In this document: positions 45,749 to 55,017 of the stretch, piece by piece | Layout of the letters: every line of letters begins with the position of its first letter | Numbering within the stretch: position 1 is the stretch's first letter | Assembly: GCF_002214585.1 (NCBI RefSeq) | Contig: NZ_CP014862.1 | Span: 1,054,001-1,118,000 of the forward strand | Direction: 5' to 3' | DNA: 64,000 bases | DNA from: Thermococcus profundus | GTDB taxonomy: Archaea > Methanobacteriota_B > Thermococci > Thermococcales > Thermococcaceae | Notes under the pieces: model-generated | What the model was told of the DNA's origin: nothing | Databases searched by the model: none | What the model saw: the letters and a program-made list of their open reading frames with translations, nothing else | Translations under genes and position numbers: made by a program

Positions 45749-46932
45749 AGAAGCTGCCTGAGCAGGGAGATCCTGCGCTTGCTGAGGAGGACCTTCGGGT
45801 GCTTGAGGAGTGCTTTGATAACCTCCCCGTAGTCGCCTCCCGCTATCTTCTCCGCGTCGGCGCCGCTGAGAACCTGAATAAACAGGTCGAGGTCCTCGTC
45901 GGTGAGCTTCTCGGTTACCTTTCTGACCTTGAGGACTTTTTCAAGCCTCTTTCCGTCGGTCTCCCACCACTCCTTGGTGTAGTTCTGGAGGAGGGCAATG
46001 TTCTCCTCTTCGAGGGCCCTGTTTATCCACTTGCTCGCTATAGTTCCTGCTTCCATGGCCTCGGCCATTCCGCCGCCGTGCATCGGGTTGACCTGCCTGG
46101 CGGCATCGCCGACGACGATAACGTTGTCCTTGGCAAGCTCCTTGACGAAGCCGCCAACTGGAACAACGCCGACGTTAACCTCGAGTATCTTCTTAGCTGG
46201 AATGTTGTTCTCCTTGAGCCACTTGTCGAGGTAGTACTTGGCGGTCTCCGGGTGGTCTGAGGCTATACCAATGCCAACGTTTGCCCGGTCCTCGTCCTTC
46301 GGGAAGACCCATACGTAGCCGCGCGGAGCGACCTCGTTGCCGAACCAGAGGTGTATGAGGTCTGGGTCGTAGCCCTCTATGAGCATCTCGTACTCATAGC
46401 TTGAGTCGAACTCATGCGGGGGAGCGTAGGTGTTTATCCCAGCTTTTCTGGCTATGGTGCTCTCAACACCGTCGGCGGCGACGATTATATCAGCATAAAT
46501 CTCAACGGGCTCATTCTCGTGCTTGGCCTTGATTCCAACGACTTTACCGTCCTTCCTGATGACATCGAGGGCCTCTGTCCTTGAGAGGACATCTGCTCCG
46601 GCCTTTGCCGCATAGTAAGCTAGCATCTTGTCGAAGACCTTTCTCTCAAGGATTACGCCGCTGGCTTCCTTGTACCTGAGCTCCAGCTCGTGGCCGCTTG
46701 GGGAGTAGAGCTTGGCACCATAAATCTCACGGTTTATGTAGCGCTTGTCGTAGGGGATGTCGTACTTGTCGAAGACCTTTATGCTTATGCCCTCAGCACA
46801 CTGCTTGGGTGAACCAATGGCAGGCTTCTTATCGATGAGAAGGACCGAGTGACCGGCTTTAGCAACGTTCCTGGCTATTATCGGGCCGGCTATTCCCGCA
46901 CCGACCACAACGACATCGTATTTCCAGCTCAT
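45745..46932 (-). CDS. Digeranylgeranylglycerophospholipid reductase
   Basis: A 395-residue flavoprotein of the geranylgeranyl reductase family. [27 protein letters not shown] is the FAD Rossmann motif, PKQCAEGIS the conserved Cys loop, and [17 protein letters not shown] the second FAD motif. It saturates the isoprenoid chains of archaeal ether lipids. It overlaps the upstream ferredoxin gene by 4 bases, so that ferredoxin may be its electron donor. Confidence 0.92.
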   Translation of the reverse strand: MSWKYDVVVVGAGIAGPIIARNVAKAGHSVLLIDKKPAIGSPKQCAEGISIKVFDKYDIPYDKRYINREIYGAKLYSPSGHELELRYKEASGVILERKVFDKMLAYYAAKAGADVLSRTEALDVIRKDGKVVGIKAKHENEPVEIYADIIVAADGVESTIARKAGINTYAPPHEFDSSYEYEMLIEGYDPDLIHLWFGNEVAPRGYVWVFPKDEDRANVGIGIASDHPETAKYYLDKWLKENNIPAKKILEVNVGVVPVGGFVKELAKDNVIVVGDAARQVNPMHGGGMAEAMEAGTIASKWINRALEEENIALLQNYTKEWWETDGKRLEKVLKVRKVTEKLTDEDLDLFIQVLSGADAEKIAGGDYGEVIKALLKHPKVLLSKRRISLLRQLL

Positions 46933-47132
46933 TCTTTCACCTCCAGGGGTTCAGCGCTGAGCGCTCCAACGGGGCATGCGTTGATGCATATCCTGCAGCT
47001 TATGCACTTGTCCTGGAAGAACTCCCAGCCGCTCGAGTGGACTTCAATGGCGAGGGTCGGGCAAACACCGGCACAGCCGCCGCAGAGGTAGCACTTATCC
47101 TCGTTGACTACGACTCTAATCTTCTCCGGCAT
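46929..47132 (-). CDS. Ferredoxin, 2x[4Fe-4S]
   Basis: A 67-residue ferredoxin with [12 protein letters not shown] and [12 protein letters not shown] motifs. It is the middle gene of the surR-ferredoxin-reductase operon and probably donates electrons to the lipid reductase downstream. GGTGA five bases before ATG 47132 sets the start, within the 3' end of surR; GTG 47141 is an alternative. Confidence 0.9.
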   Translation of the reverse strand: MPEKIRVVVNEDKCYLCGGCAGVCPTLAIEVHSSGWEFFQDKCISCRICINACPVGALSAEPLEVKE

Positions 47133-47832
47133 TGGTTTCACCGCCGTTCCTTTGTTTCAGCCTTTCTTCGTCGATTTTAATGAGGCCGTCTTTTATTATT
47201 AACGGTACGAATCTGTCCAGTTCCTGGGCCTTCACGAGAACTTCCCTCTCCTTGAGGTTGAGCCTGTCGGAGAGCTCGTCTACAGTTGCTTCCCCTGTGA
47301 GAAGGACGTAGTGGAGAATGGCCAGTTGCGTCATGTCGCCGATCTCACTGAGGTAGGTCTCTTTGATCCTCGCCATCAGTCTGTCCCTCTTGTGCTCGAT
47401 GCTCTGCAGGAGCGAGAGAACTTTGTTGAGCTCCCTGGTCAGCCCCAGGAACGCTTCTATCTGGGAGTGGAGGTCCTCAATCTCAACGTCAAAAGAAGAG
47501 ACGTCAACCGTGGCCCTCTCAAGCGAGCCTCCGTCGAGGTCGAGCCCAGTGTACCAGAACACGTTGGGGGTTATCGTTGTTACGAACGTTTTTGATATGT
47601 TTATCTCGTAGTACTTTCTGGCGGGGCCGATGAAGGGCCCTTCCCTCTCGTAGGAGCGGAGGATTCCTTCTCTCTCCATGATCTTGAGGTGCTTGGCAAC
47701 GGCGGTCGAAGAAACGCTAACTTTGTTGCTCAAGAAGCTGAAATAGCACTCGGTACAAGTCAGATGGCTTAAAAGGTCTCGGCGGACCTTGTTTCCCAGG
47801 ATGTAAAACACGTCCGGTCCTGTCTCAGGCAT
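47116..47832 (-). CDS. surR: Redox-responsive transcription regulator SurR
   Basis: The 238-residue ArsR-type winged-helix protein matches Pyrococcus SurR as remembered: FYILGNKVRRDLLSHLTCTEC, then SVSSTAVAKHLKIMEREG. The redox switch is C26xxC29; oxidation by sulfur releases DNA. Reduced SurR activates hydrogenase genes and represses sulfur-reduction genes at GTTn3AAC. Its own promoter carries an exact extended site (47882-47898) next to the TATA box. ATG 47832 fits the family N-terminus; the frame start at 47844 does not. Confidence 0.93.
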   Translation of the reverse strand: MPETGPDVFYILGNKVRRDLLSHLTCTECYFSFLSNKVSVSSTAVAKHLKIMEREGILRSYEREGPFIGPARKYYEINISKTFVTTITPNVFWYTGLDLDGGSLERATVDVSSFDVEIEDLHSQIEAFLGLTRELNKVLSLLQSIEHKRDRLMARIKETYLSEIGDMTQLAILHYVLLTGEATVDELSDRLNLKEREVLVKAQELDRFVPLIIKDGLIKIDEERLKQRNGGETNAGED

Positions 47833-47881
47833 GACCCACACCACCCAAATCTGTGACGTAAAGCTTATATAGTGAACATTT

Positions 47882-47898
47882 AACCTTAGGTTGCAAAC
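47882..47898 (-). promoter_or_regulatory. SurR site between surR and pdo
   Basis: The minus strand reads GTTTGCAACCTAAGGTT, an exact GTTn3AACn5GTT. It lies just upstream of the surR TATA-like CTATATAAGC (about 47867-47876) and about 40 bases before the pdo TATA-like GTTATAAAC. Autoregulation of surR and control of pdo are both likely. Confidence 0.82.
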
Positions 47899-47967
47899 CG
47901 GGGATTATGCTCCTGGCTAGGTTTCACTCGAAACGTTATAAACCTTTAGATATGGAGGTGTTTGGAC

Positions 47968-48648
47968 ATGGGACTGATTAGCGATGCCGACAAGAAGGTA
48001 ATTAAGGAGGAGTTCTTTTCAAAGATAACCAACCCCGTTAAGATCATCGGCTTCACAGGTAAGGAGCACTGCCAGTACTGCGACCAGCTCAAGCAGCTCG
48101 TTCAGGAGCTCGCCGAGCTCAGCGACAAGCTCAGCTTTGAGTTCTACGACTTCGACACTGAGGAGGGCAGGAAGATAGCGGAGCAGTACAGGATCGACCG
48201 CGCTCCAGCTGTAACCATAACCCAGGACGGCAGGGACATGGGCGTTCGCTTCTTCGGCCTTCCGGCCGGCCACGAGTTCGCGGCATTCCTTGAGGACATA
48301 GTAGATGTCAGCAACGCCACCACAGACCTCATGCCCGAGAGCAAGGAGGAGCTCGCCAAGATCGAGAAAGACGTCAGGATACTCGTCTTCGTTACCCCGA
48401 CCTGCCCGTACTGCCCGCTCGCCGTCAGGATGGCCCACAAGTTCGCCATCGAGAACACCAACGCCGGCAAGGGCAAGATTCTTGGAGACATGGTCGAGGC
48501 CATCGAGTACCCGGAGTGGGCCGACAAGTACAGCGTCATGGCGGTTCCGAAGATCGTCATCCAGGTGGACGGCGAGGACAAGGTTCAGTTCGAGGGCGCC
48601 TATCCTGAGAAGATGTTCATGGAGAAACTTTTGGCTGCCCTCGAGTGA
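47968..48648 (+). CDS. pdo: Protein disulfide oxidoreductase Pdo (glutaredoxin-like)
   Basis: The 226-residue protein has two thioredoxin folds, with CQYC in the first half and CPYC in the second, as in Pyrococcus PDO. It reduces or forms protein disulfides in the cytosol with a thioredoxin reductase-like partner, and divergent pairing with surR suggests it resets the SurR CxxC switch. GGAGGTG at 47954-47960 places the start at ATG 47968 rather than TTG 47962. Confidence 0.94.
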   Translation: MGLISDADKKVIKEEFFSKITNPVKIIGFTGKEHCQYCDQLKQLVQELAELSDKLSFEFYDFDTEEGRKIAEQYRIDRAPAVTITQDGRDMGVRFFGLPAGHEFAAFLEDIVDVSNATTDLMPESKEELAKIEKDVRILVFVTPTCPYCPLAVRMAHKFAIENTNAGKGKILGDMVEAIEYPEWADKYSVMAVPKIVIQVDGEDKVQFEGAYPEKMFMEKLLAALE

Positions 48649-48650
48649 TG

Positions 48651-48679
48651 CCTTCTCCTTTTTGTTCGTTTTCTTCCCT
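48651..48679 (+). terminator. T-rich terminator after pdo
   Basis: A pyrimidine tract with TTTTTG and GTTTTC runs directly follows the pdo stop codon. Confidence 0.35.
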
Positions 48680-48770
48680 CTGGCTTCCGTGTTAATTCGG
48701 CGCCTTTCTAGGATCGAGTTTTCACGGAAAAGTTATAAATCCTCCTACTCAGCCCATATTGGGGGAGCCA

Positions 48771-49697
48771 ATGGGCATGAGGATCGGCGGTGTAAACGTC
48801 AGGTTTACCGGTGAACTCGACGACGGTTTTGAGGACGCTTTTGGTGGGCTCTTCGCGAGGCGCTACCTCCCCGACGTAAGACCGGGTGAAGGAGACCCCC
48901 AGGTTGTAATTGAGCGCTTTAAAGGTAGCGAGTTCAGGGTCTTCAGCGCGGCCTACGACTACCTTGGAAGGGACGAGTACAAAATAGAGTCGGGGGTTCC
49001 CTCCGCCTACGGCAACGAGGCCCCGGTGTTCTTCATACTTCAGGCTGCGGCAAGGGCCGCCGCGAAGTCTGGAAGGATGTTCGTAACTGACTCCGTCGGC
49101 GTCGTTGCACCCGGCGGCAAGGCTATTTTGTTCGTGGGTTATCCCCACACCGGCAAGAGCACGATGTCCGTTCTCGCCCTTTCCCAGGGACTCCCGGTTC
49201 TGAGCACGGAAAACACCGTAGTCGAGGTCAGGGACGGAAAGCTCTACATCGTTGGCGGGACCGACGTTCTCGTCTACGACCCGCGCGTTGAGGGCATCTA
49301 CGACGTCGACGTTCCCTACGACGAGCAGACTAGGAGCGGCTACAGGATAAAGGACCTGAGGAACGACCTCGAGAGAAAGCGCCTCCTTGAAAAGGGCGTT
49401 GAGATAGACATGATGGTGGTCCTTCACGCGGCATTCAACTGCATGGAGGCCAGCTTCTCCAGGATAAAGGGGAGGAAGGTCAGGAAGACCCTCTGGTACT
49501 TCTCGACAGCGCTCATGAAGGGCCTCGACTACTACGAGCCCGCACCGCTCCACGTCCCGATGAACGAGGAGATAAGTAACAACCTTCGCGAGTTCCTGGA
49601 AACGGCATCGGAGAACTACTCTAACAGAATGTACGAGGCCTTCGGCAACCACAGGACGGTTTTCGAGAGGGTTCTTGAGATGGAGTCCCTCCCATGA
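48771..49697 (+). CDS. P-loop protein, HPr-kinase-like
   Basis: A 308-residue soluble protein with a Walker A-like FVGYPHTGKSTMSVLAL near residue 130 and an acidic segment STENTVVEV soon after. The layout (N-terminal beta domain, then P-loop with a Gly-rich strand before it) recalls HPr kinase/phosphorylase and related archaeal serine kinases, but no exact match is claimed. GGGGGAG before ATG 48771 supports that start. Monocistronic, with a TTATAAATCC TATA-like box near 48733-48742. Confidence 0.65.
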   Translation: MGMRIGGVNVRFTGELDDGFEDAFGGLFARRYLPDVRPGEGDPQVVIERFKGSEFRVFSAAYDYLGRDEYKIESGVPSAYGNEAPVFFILQAAARAAAKSGRMFVTDSVGVVAPGGKAILFVGYPHTGKSTMSVLALSQGLPVLSTENTVVEVRDGKLYIVGGTDVLVYDPRVEGIYDVDVPYDEQTRSGYRIKDLRNDLERKRLLEKGVEIDMMVVLHAAFNCMEASFSRIKGRKVRKTLWYFSTALMKGLDYYEPAPLHVPMNEEISNNLREFLETASENYSNRMYEAFGNHRTVFERVLEMESLP

Positions 49698-49777
49698 CGC
49701 CCCTCTGAGTTTTTCATTGATCTGAAGTGTGATCTGGGAAACGCGTATAACTTCATCCGTCCCTATTCAATTAGGTG

Positions 49778-50668
49778 ATGGGGGTGGATGTTGGAACGGC
49801 TGAGGATGTTAGGATCTACGTTCTTGCCGATGACTACGCTGGATATAACAGTCCATTCTGGGCACAGCATGGGGTTTCTTTTCTCATCGACGCGCAATCG
49901 GGGGGAATCAGGCGGAGGATCCTTTTCGACACGGCCTCCTACGCCGAGCCGATCCTGTTCAACATGAAACTGCTCAAGCTCGATCCCGGCGAGATAGACG
50001 CAGTCCTCCTCTCTCACAGCCACTTCGACCACACAGGGGGCCTTTTGGGCATCATGCGGGAGATAAAAAGGGAAGTGCCGGTGTTTGCCCACCCCGATAT
50101 ATTCAAGGTGAGCTTTGCAATGGATCCGGAGTTCGTCTATGCTGGAATTCCGCCGCTCAGGGGAGGAACGAGGGAGAAAATCGAAGAGCTTGGAGGGATA
50201 TGGATCCTCAGCAGGGATCCTATACGGATAATGCCCGGGATCTTCACCCTCGGGGAGGTTCCGGTTGAGCAGAGGGCCGACTTCGAAAAGGAGACCTCGA
50301 TAGGGCTCTACAAACTTGAAGATGGAAGGGTGACTAAGGACGACGTAAGCGATGAGATAGGGCTTGCGATAAACACCAGAAAGGGGCTTGTCGTGGTTGG
50401 GGGCTGTTCCCATCCCGGCATTGTGAGTATGGTGAGGCGGGCAAGGGAGATAAGCGGAGTTGAGCGCGTTCATGCAGTTGTTGGCGGTTTTCACTTGATA
50501 GACGCTGACGATGAGAGGATTCAAAAGACCGTGGAGGCTCTGAAGGGGATGGGAGTTAAGAAGGTCTACGCCGGCCACTGCACGGGCCTTAAAGCTGAGG
50601 CTCTCTTTGCCAGTGAGTTCGGGGAGAACTTCGAAAAGCTCCACGCGGGGAAGGTGTTGGACCTTTAG
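49778..50668 (+). CDS. Metallo-beta-lactamase-fold hydrolase
   Basis: The 296-residue protein has the metal motif LLSHSHFDHTGGLL, a distal GGCSHPGI histidine and a C-terminal YAGHCTGLKAEALF loop. It resembles the archaeal group annotated as dihydropterin-ribofuranosyl-aminobenzene phosphate synthase, but substrates of this group vary. Starts are crowded (GTG 49775, ATG 49778, GTG 49784); ATG 49778 is used. It ends 13 bases before the decayed CRISPR repeat. Confidence 0.82.
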   Translation: MGVDVGTAEDVRIYVLADDYAGYNSPFWAQHGVSFLIDAQSGGIRRRILFDTASYAEPILFNMKLLKLDPGEIDAVLLSHSHFDHTGGLLGIMREIKREVPVFAHPDIFKVSFAMDPEFVYAGIPPLRGGTREKIEELGGIWILSRDPIRIMPGIFTLGEVPVEQRADFEKETSIGLYKLEDGRVTKDDVSDEIGLAINTRKGLVVVGGCSHPGIVSMVRRAREISGVERVHAVVGGFHLIDADDERIQKTVEALKGMGVKKVYAGHCTGLKAEALFASEFGENFEKLHAGKVLDL

Positions 50669-50681
50669 TGGAGCCTTTTCT

Positions 50682-52801
50682 AAATTTTGTCTATCTAGGT
50701 CTTATTGTAACCAGGGATCCTGGGCCCGTGTTGACGCAGTCATCGGGAAGCTTTCAATTCTCCTAGAGTCTTATTGCAACGTGCCCGTCCTCAGTTACTA
50801 AAACCACCTGCTTAAGCTTTCAATTCTCCTAGAGTCTTATTGCAACCCGTCACCCTTCTTTTTAACCCTCTTTTTGTCTTTCTTTCAATTCTCCTAGAGT
50901 CTTATTGCAACCTTTTTGATGTACTCGACGATCTGTTCGGCCATTTTGCTTTCAATTCTCCTAGAGTCTTATTGCAACAATAACTCTTTTAAGAATGTCC
51001 GGGGAAGCTCATATCTTTCAATTCTCCTAGAGTCTTATTGCAACGGCCTGCACTAGTGGGGGCCTCGGAGGTCAGCTACTCCCTTTCAATTCTCCTAGAG
51101 TCTTATTGCAACAAGCTCGCCGAGGCGTGGGAGCTCATGGGGACAGAGTACTTTCAATTCTCCTAGAGTCTTATTGCAACCTGCAAATTAGGGGATCCTG
51201 AACAGCCAAACTTTTACTTTCAATTCTCCTAGAGTCTTATTGCAACCATAGCTCCCTCACCCGAGGATCACCGCTAAGAGACCTTTCAATTCTCCTAGAG
51301 TCTTATTGCAACTGACCTCTCAGAGTTTCCGAAAGGCAATATTATTGATTCTTTCAATTCTCCTAGAGTCTTATTGCAACCTGATGGTGGAGTGTGTGCT
51401 ATCGACGAGCTTGATAAGACTTTCAATTCTCCTAGAGTCTTATTGCAACTGATTTTTCCGTCTTCCCGTTCCTTGAGGTGTACGATCTTTCAATTCTCCT
51501 AGAGTCTTATTGCAACAGCCCCCGCCCTACTCGTCGTCCCCAACTACGGAGGCCTTTCAATTCTCCTAAGAGTCTTATTGCAACCTTTCTTTTCATCTGC
51601 TTTACTGCCAACCAGAAAGTATCTTTCAATTCTCCTAGAGTCTTATTGCAACTATGACCTGAGCGGCAACACTGCCAGGTACCCAGCTAACTTTCAATTC
51701 TCCTAGAGTCTTATTGCAACCCTAACTGGACAATACCTACACTCCCAGTCAAAAACTTTCAATTCTCCTAGAGTCTTATTGCAACCGGACATTTCTCAAG
51801 CGGCGAGTGAGGGCTAGCCTTTCTTTCAATTCTCCTAGAGTCTTATTGCAACTTCAAAGTGGAGCTTCCGGCTTGTAGTGACGGCAATACCTTTCAATTC
51901 TCCTAGAGTCTTATTGCAACAGAGGAGAAGATTCAGGCGGCGCGGCAGCTCAAACAGACTTTCAATTCTCCTAGAGTCTTATTGCAACCCAGATCAGGGT
52001 GGGTGTACTCCTCTGGGAGGTTGCTCCTTTCAATTCTCCTAGAGTCTTATTGCAACTTTGAGGTTAAGGGCCTCTTTTCCTCCGATGTCGGCGTCTTTCA
52101 ATTCTCCTAGAGTCTTATTGCAACCTCATGCTGCTCTCATTGACCGGCTCAACCGTGACGCTCACTTTCAATTCTCCTAGAGTCTTATTGCAACTCCGAG
52201 GCCCTCTCCTTCTTCGAATGCTCTTATAATCTCCTTTCAATTCTCCTAGAGTCTTATTGCAACAAGAAGCTTAGGGCGGCGGGTTGGGAGCCGGACCCGG
52301 CTTTCAATTCTCCTAGAGTCTTATTGCAACGAATTCTACGTGAGGTATAAGGAGGCCTTCGAGCCTTCTTTCAATTCTCCTAGAGTCTTATTGCAACACA
52401 ACGGTGATCTGGAGGGAGCTAGGTATCTTGACAGTCCTTTCAATTCTCCTAGAGTCTTATTGCAACCTTTCGTTTGGACGATTGCGGTGGCTTCAACTTC
52501 ATCTTTCAATTCTCCTAGAGTCTTATTGCAACTTGACCGTCAAAGTAGTTTCTAATCACGTCCCTTACTGCATCTTTCAATTCTCCTAGAGTCTTATTGC
52601 AACCCTCCCACCGTTTCCATTTTCCACCCTCCTTTAAAGCTTTCAATTCTCCTAGAGTCTTATTGCAACTTGAGGGTGCAGGCTTCATAAATAGTTGCAT
52701 ACTCCCTTTCAATTCTCCTAGAGTCTTATTGCAACAGAAGCCCCTAAAAGGGACGGAGAAGGCTGAACCAACTTTCAATTCTCCTAGAGTCTTATTGCAA
52801 C
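50682..52801 (-). CRISPR. CRISPR array, 31 repeats plus one degenerate terminal repeat
   Basis: A 30-bp repeat (plus strand CTTTCAATTCTCC...TTATTGCAAC) occurs 31 times from 50751 to 52801, with spacers of about 35-41 bp. A decayed copy at 50682-50711 keeps only the GTCTTATTG-AAC half and marks the distal end. One repeat (51554-51584) has an extra A. In the minus-strand sense the repeat begins GTTGCAATAAG and ends ATTGAAAG, the usual 5' crRNA handle, so transcription runs leftward from a leader beyond 52801. Spacer origins cannot be read without a search. Confidence 0.98.
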
Positions 52802-53318
52802 AGGGCAGATTTTTCCTTCTTTTGCCTCCCTAAACTGATGAGAGCGTTCCAATCTTATAAGCTTTTCCGCAAAGGGCGCTTTAACGAGCCCCTAGAAACC
52901 CCCAATTTAGGAACCAAGAGGAGAGTTTACTTGCGGATCTTAGCTCTTGATCTCGTTATGCTGTTATGCACAACTGTGAACATAAGATCTCCCGGGCATT
53001 TTTAGGGGCTCAAACATTAATTGGTCTGTTCTCATGCTTTTTTATGCCAAAATATTCGATTTGCACGAGGAAGAGGTACTAAAGAAGGCATCACACCCCT
53101 CACTTCAAAATTTTGAAAAAATTTCGTCACAAAATCCTAAATATTCATAACTATTTGGTTGATAATAACAACAGGTTACTAAAGACTTCCAGGAACCAAT
53201 CAGCTGATATCTTCCAAATTAATTTGTTAATAAAACCCGCTTTGAACAACAGGATGCTTTAAACGTGATACGGCCAAAACTATAAAACAGTCGGGCCGTT
53301 AGCATATACGGTGATGGA
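52802..53318 (-). promoter_or_regulatory. CRISPR leader and cas2 promoter region
   Basis: This 517-base AT-rich stretch has no gene. On the minus strand GCTTATAAGA (52852-52861) is a TATA box placed to start array transcription about 25-30 bases before the first repeat. On the plus strand ACTATAAAAC (53279-53288) is the likely cas2 TATA box. Several A/T tracts (around 53100-53260) are typical of leaders that direct spacer insertion. Confidence 0.8.
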
Positions 53319-53576
53319 ATGTACGTCATAGTGGTCTACGACGTCTCGGTTGAACGGGTCAACAAAGTCAAAAAGTTTCTGCGTCAGCACCTCCATTGGG
53401 TCCAAAACAGCGTCTTTGAGGGTGAGGTGACGAGGGCGGAGTTTGAGCGCATAAGGGAGAAGATAAGAGAACTTATCAACGAGGATGAGGACTCCGTTGT
53501 CATCTACAAACTCCGCTCAATGCCAGAGAGGAAAATAATAGGGCTGGAGAAGAACCCCCTGGAGGACATTATCTAG
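53319..53576 (+). CDS. cas2: CRISPR adaptation protein Cas2
   Basis: An 85-residue Cas2 with the ferredoxin-like start MYVIVVYDVSVERVNKVKKF (Asp8), the NSVFEGEVTRAEF strand and a SVVIYKLRSM strand. It forms the Cas1-Cas2 integrase core. It is the only rightward cas gene here, lying next to the leader and overlapping the 3' end of the leftward cas4 by 8 bases. GGTGATGGA precedes ATG 53319. Confidence 0.95.
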   Translation: MYVIVVYDVSVERVNKVKKFLRQHLHWVQNSVFEGEVTRAEFERIREKIRELINEDEDSVVIYKLRSMPERKIIGLEKNPLEDII

Positions 53577-54243
53577 ACTTCTCCCATGGCTTATCTATCG
53601 CAGCACATATGGGTCTGAAGGGGCAAGAATCACATTCATCGGAACGACGGGGGGTTATCCACGCCGGGAACTTTCCCTGGTCAAGTTCCTCAACGCCCCT
53701 TATTACAACCCAGGCTCGCCTGAGTAATTTGTCGAATAATTCTTTGTCCTTCTCCACTTTGAAGTGTTTAAAGTCCAACCCATCTCTGTTAAAAACATAT
53801 ATGTAACCTTCCTCCAGGCCAGCCATGGTGAGGTAGGCGTTGAGTTGTTCTTTCCATGTCCATGATGGTTCCTCCATTTCCTTCAGGCTACCCGGCCCGT
53901 TTTCCTGATTGAAACCCTTGAGCTTGAACTCGAGTATTTTGTCTCCCAGTATTGCGTCGGCCCTCCCCACAAGGATCCATCCATCGGAGATCTTGTACTC
54001 CAATGGCACCTCAAACTCTATGTCGCCTACCTCCACATTCTCCTGAACCCACTTGTGAAGCAGAGTACCCAAGAGCATGTCTCCAGTGCGTTCATACTTG
54101 GACGTTCCGAGATATATTGAAAGAGCTGCCTTTCTGAGGCAGAAACTCAGAGAAGTGACCCATATCCTTCGTGGAGACTTTCTTCCGGCTATTTTGTCCT
54201 TTATCTCTCTGTTAAGTGTTTTAAGCTCGTCTGGGATTTCCAT
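53569..54243 (-). CDS. cas4: Cas4-family nuclease (I-A-associated copy)
   Basis: A 224-residue PD-(D/E)XK nuclease. GRADAILGDKILEFKLKG is the catalytic core. One cysteine in SFCLRKAA with CDSCPFRPIC near the C-terminus makes the four-Cys 4Fe4S site of Cas4/Csa1 proteins. It trims prespacers and selects the PAM. It is the last gene of the leftward I-A operon and follows cas6 directly (54243/54244). A second, divergent cas4 lies at 62310-62819. Confidence 0.9.
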   Translation of the reverse strand: MEIPDELKTLNREIKDKIAGRKSPRRIWVTSLSFCLRKAALSIYLGTSKYERTGDMLLGTLLHKWVQENVEVGDIEFEVPLEYKISDGWILVGRADAILGDKILEFKLKGFNQENGPGSLKEMEEPSWTWKEQLNAYLTMAGLEEGYIYVFNRDGLDFKHFKVEKDKELFDKLLRRAWVVIRGVEELDQGKFPAWITPRRSDECDSCPFRPICAAIDKPWEKSR

Positions 54244-55017
54244 TCACACCACCTCCACCATACCAAACCCGTGAGGATTCCTCATCCCAATTCCAAGATC
54301 GTACGCAACCCGGAGAAACTCCTCCTCACCCCACATTCTGAAATCAAACTCCCAGGCGCGGGCGTAGATTGGCTTTCCTGTTTTCTTGTCCCTCTTCATG
54401 AAAAACTTCTTGCTCTTTGGCCTCTTGGTCAGCACCTTGATCCTGAAGTCTCTCTCGTAGGGTTCACCGTAGACCATCATGTACTTGGACTTCAGGTTTT
54501 CAAAGAGGAGCTCCTTCCATAACTCGGGCTCGTCCTCAAAGGGACTGTTCGGCTGGCCAACAGGAGAGAGATCCCACTGTCGGAAGCCGTTGGGCGGGTT
54601 GTTGTGGTAGACGCTGACGGGTGAGAGGGTTTTAAAGCGCTTTCCCGACAGGCGTTTCGGGGTCTCTTCAAGCTCGGCCGTGTAGCTCTGGAGTTTCTGT
54701 CCTTTTACGTGAAGTTCGTTGGGTCCGTATCCAAGTCCCTCAATCAGAGTGCGGAGAATGGTAATTTCTGCAGAACCGACGTAGAGCTCCACCGTTCCCG
54801 ACTCAACTATAATGCCTTCACTAACGCTCTTGGCATTTCCCACGGGCCTGAACTTCGATGTGACGAACTTGACGTCCCTCTTGTTGTTGTGAATCCTGCC
54901 CGCGACTTCCCTATCGGCGAGCTCAATGGCGTGAAGGAGGAAGGAGTAGAGGTAGCGAGGATAGTTGTAGGGAATGAGGAAAGGAGGTTTGAAGCGGAGG
55001 AGAAGTTTAATCCTCAT
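54244..55017 (-). CDS. cas6: CRISPR RNA endonuclease Cas6
   Basis: A 257-residue RAMP protein starting MRIKLLLRFKPPFLIPYNYP and ending with the Gly-rich loop GIGMRNPHGFGMVEV. A histidine in the YSFLLHAIEL helix is a likely general acid. It cuts the array transcript within repeats, leaving the 8-nt handle. It overlaps csa3 by 11 bases. Confidence 0.93.
   Translation of the reverse strand: MRIKLLLRFKPPFLIPYNYPRYLYSFLLHAIELADREVAGRIHNNKRDVKFVTSKFRPVGNAKSVSEGIIVESGTVELYVGSAEITILRTLIEGLGYGPNELHVKGQKLQSYTAELEETPKRLSGKRFKTLSPVSVYHNNPPNGFRQWDLSPVGQPNSPFEDEPELWKELLFENLKSKYMMVYGEPYERDFRIKVLTKRPKSKKFFMKRDKKTGKPIYARAWEFDFRMWGEEEFLRVAYDLGIGMRNPHGFGMVEVV

Noticed and set aside
48708-49652. Leftward frames at 48708-49652 and 49763-50644
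   Set aside because: Both are antisense to well-supported rightward genes (P-loop protein and metallo-beta-lactamase-fold enzyme) and show no family motif.
52340-52833. Short open frames with repeated FNSPRVLLQ peptides
   Set aside because: They are translations of CRISPR repeats and spacers, not genes.
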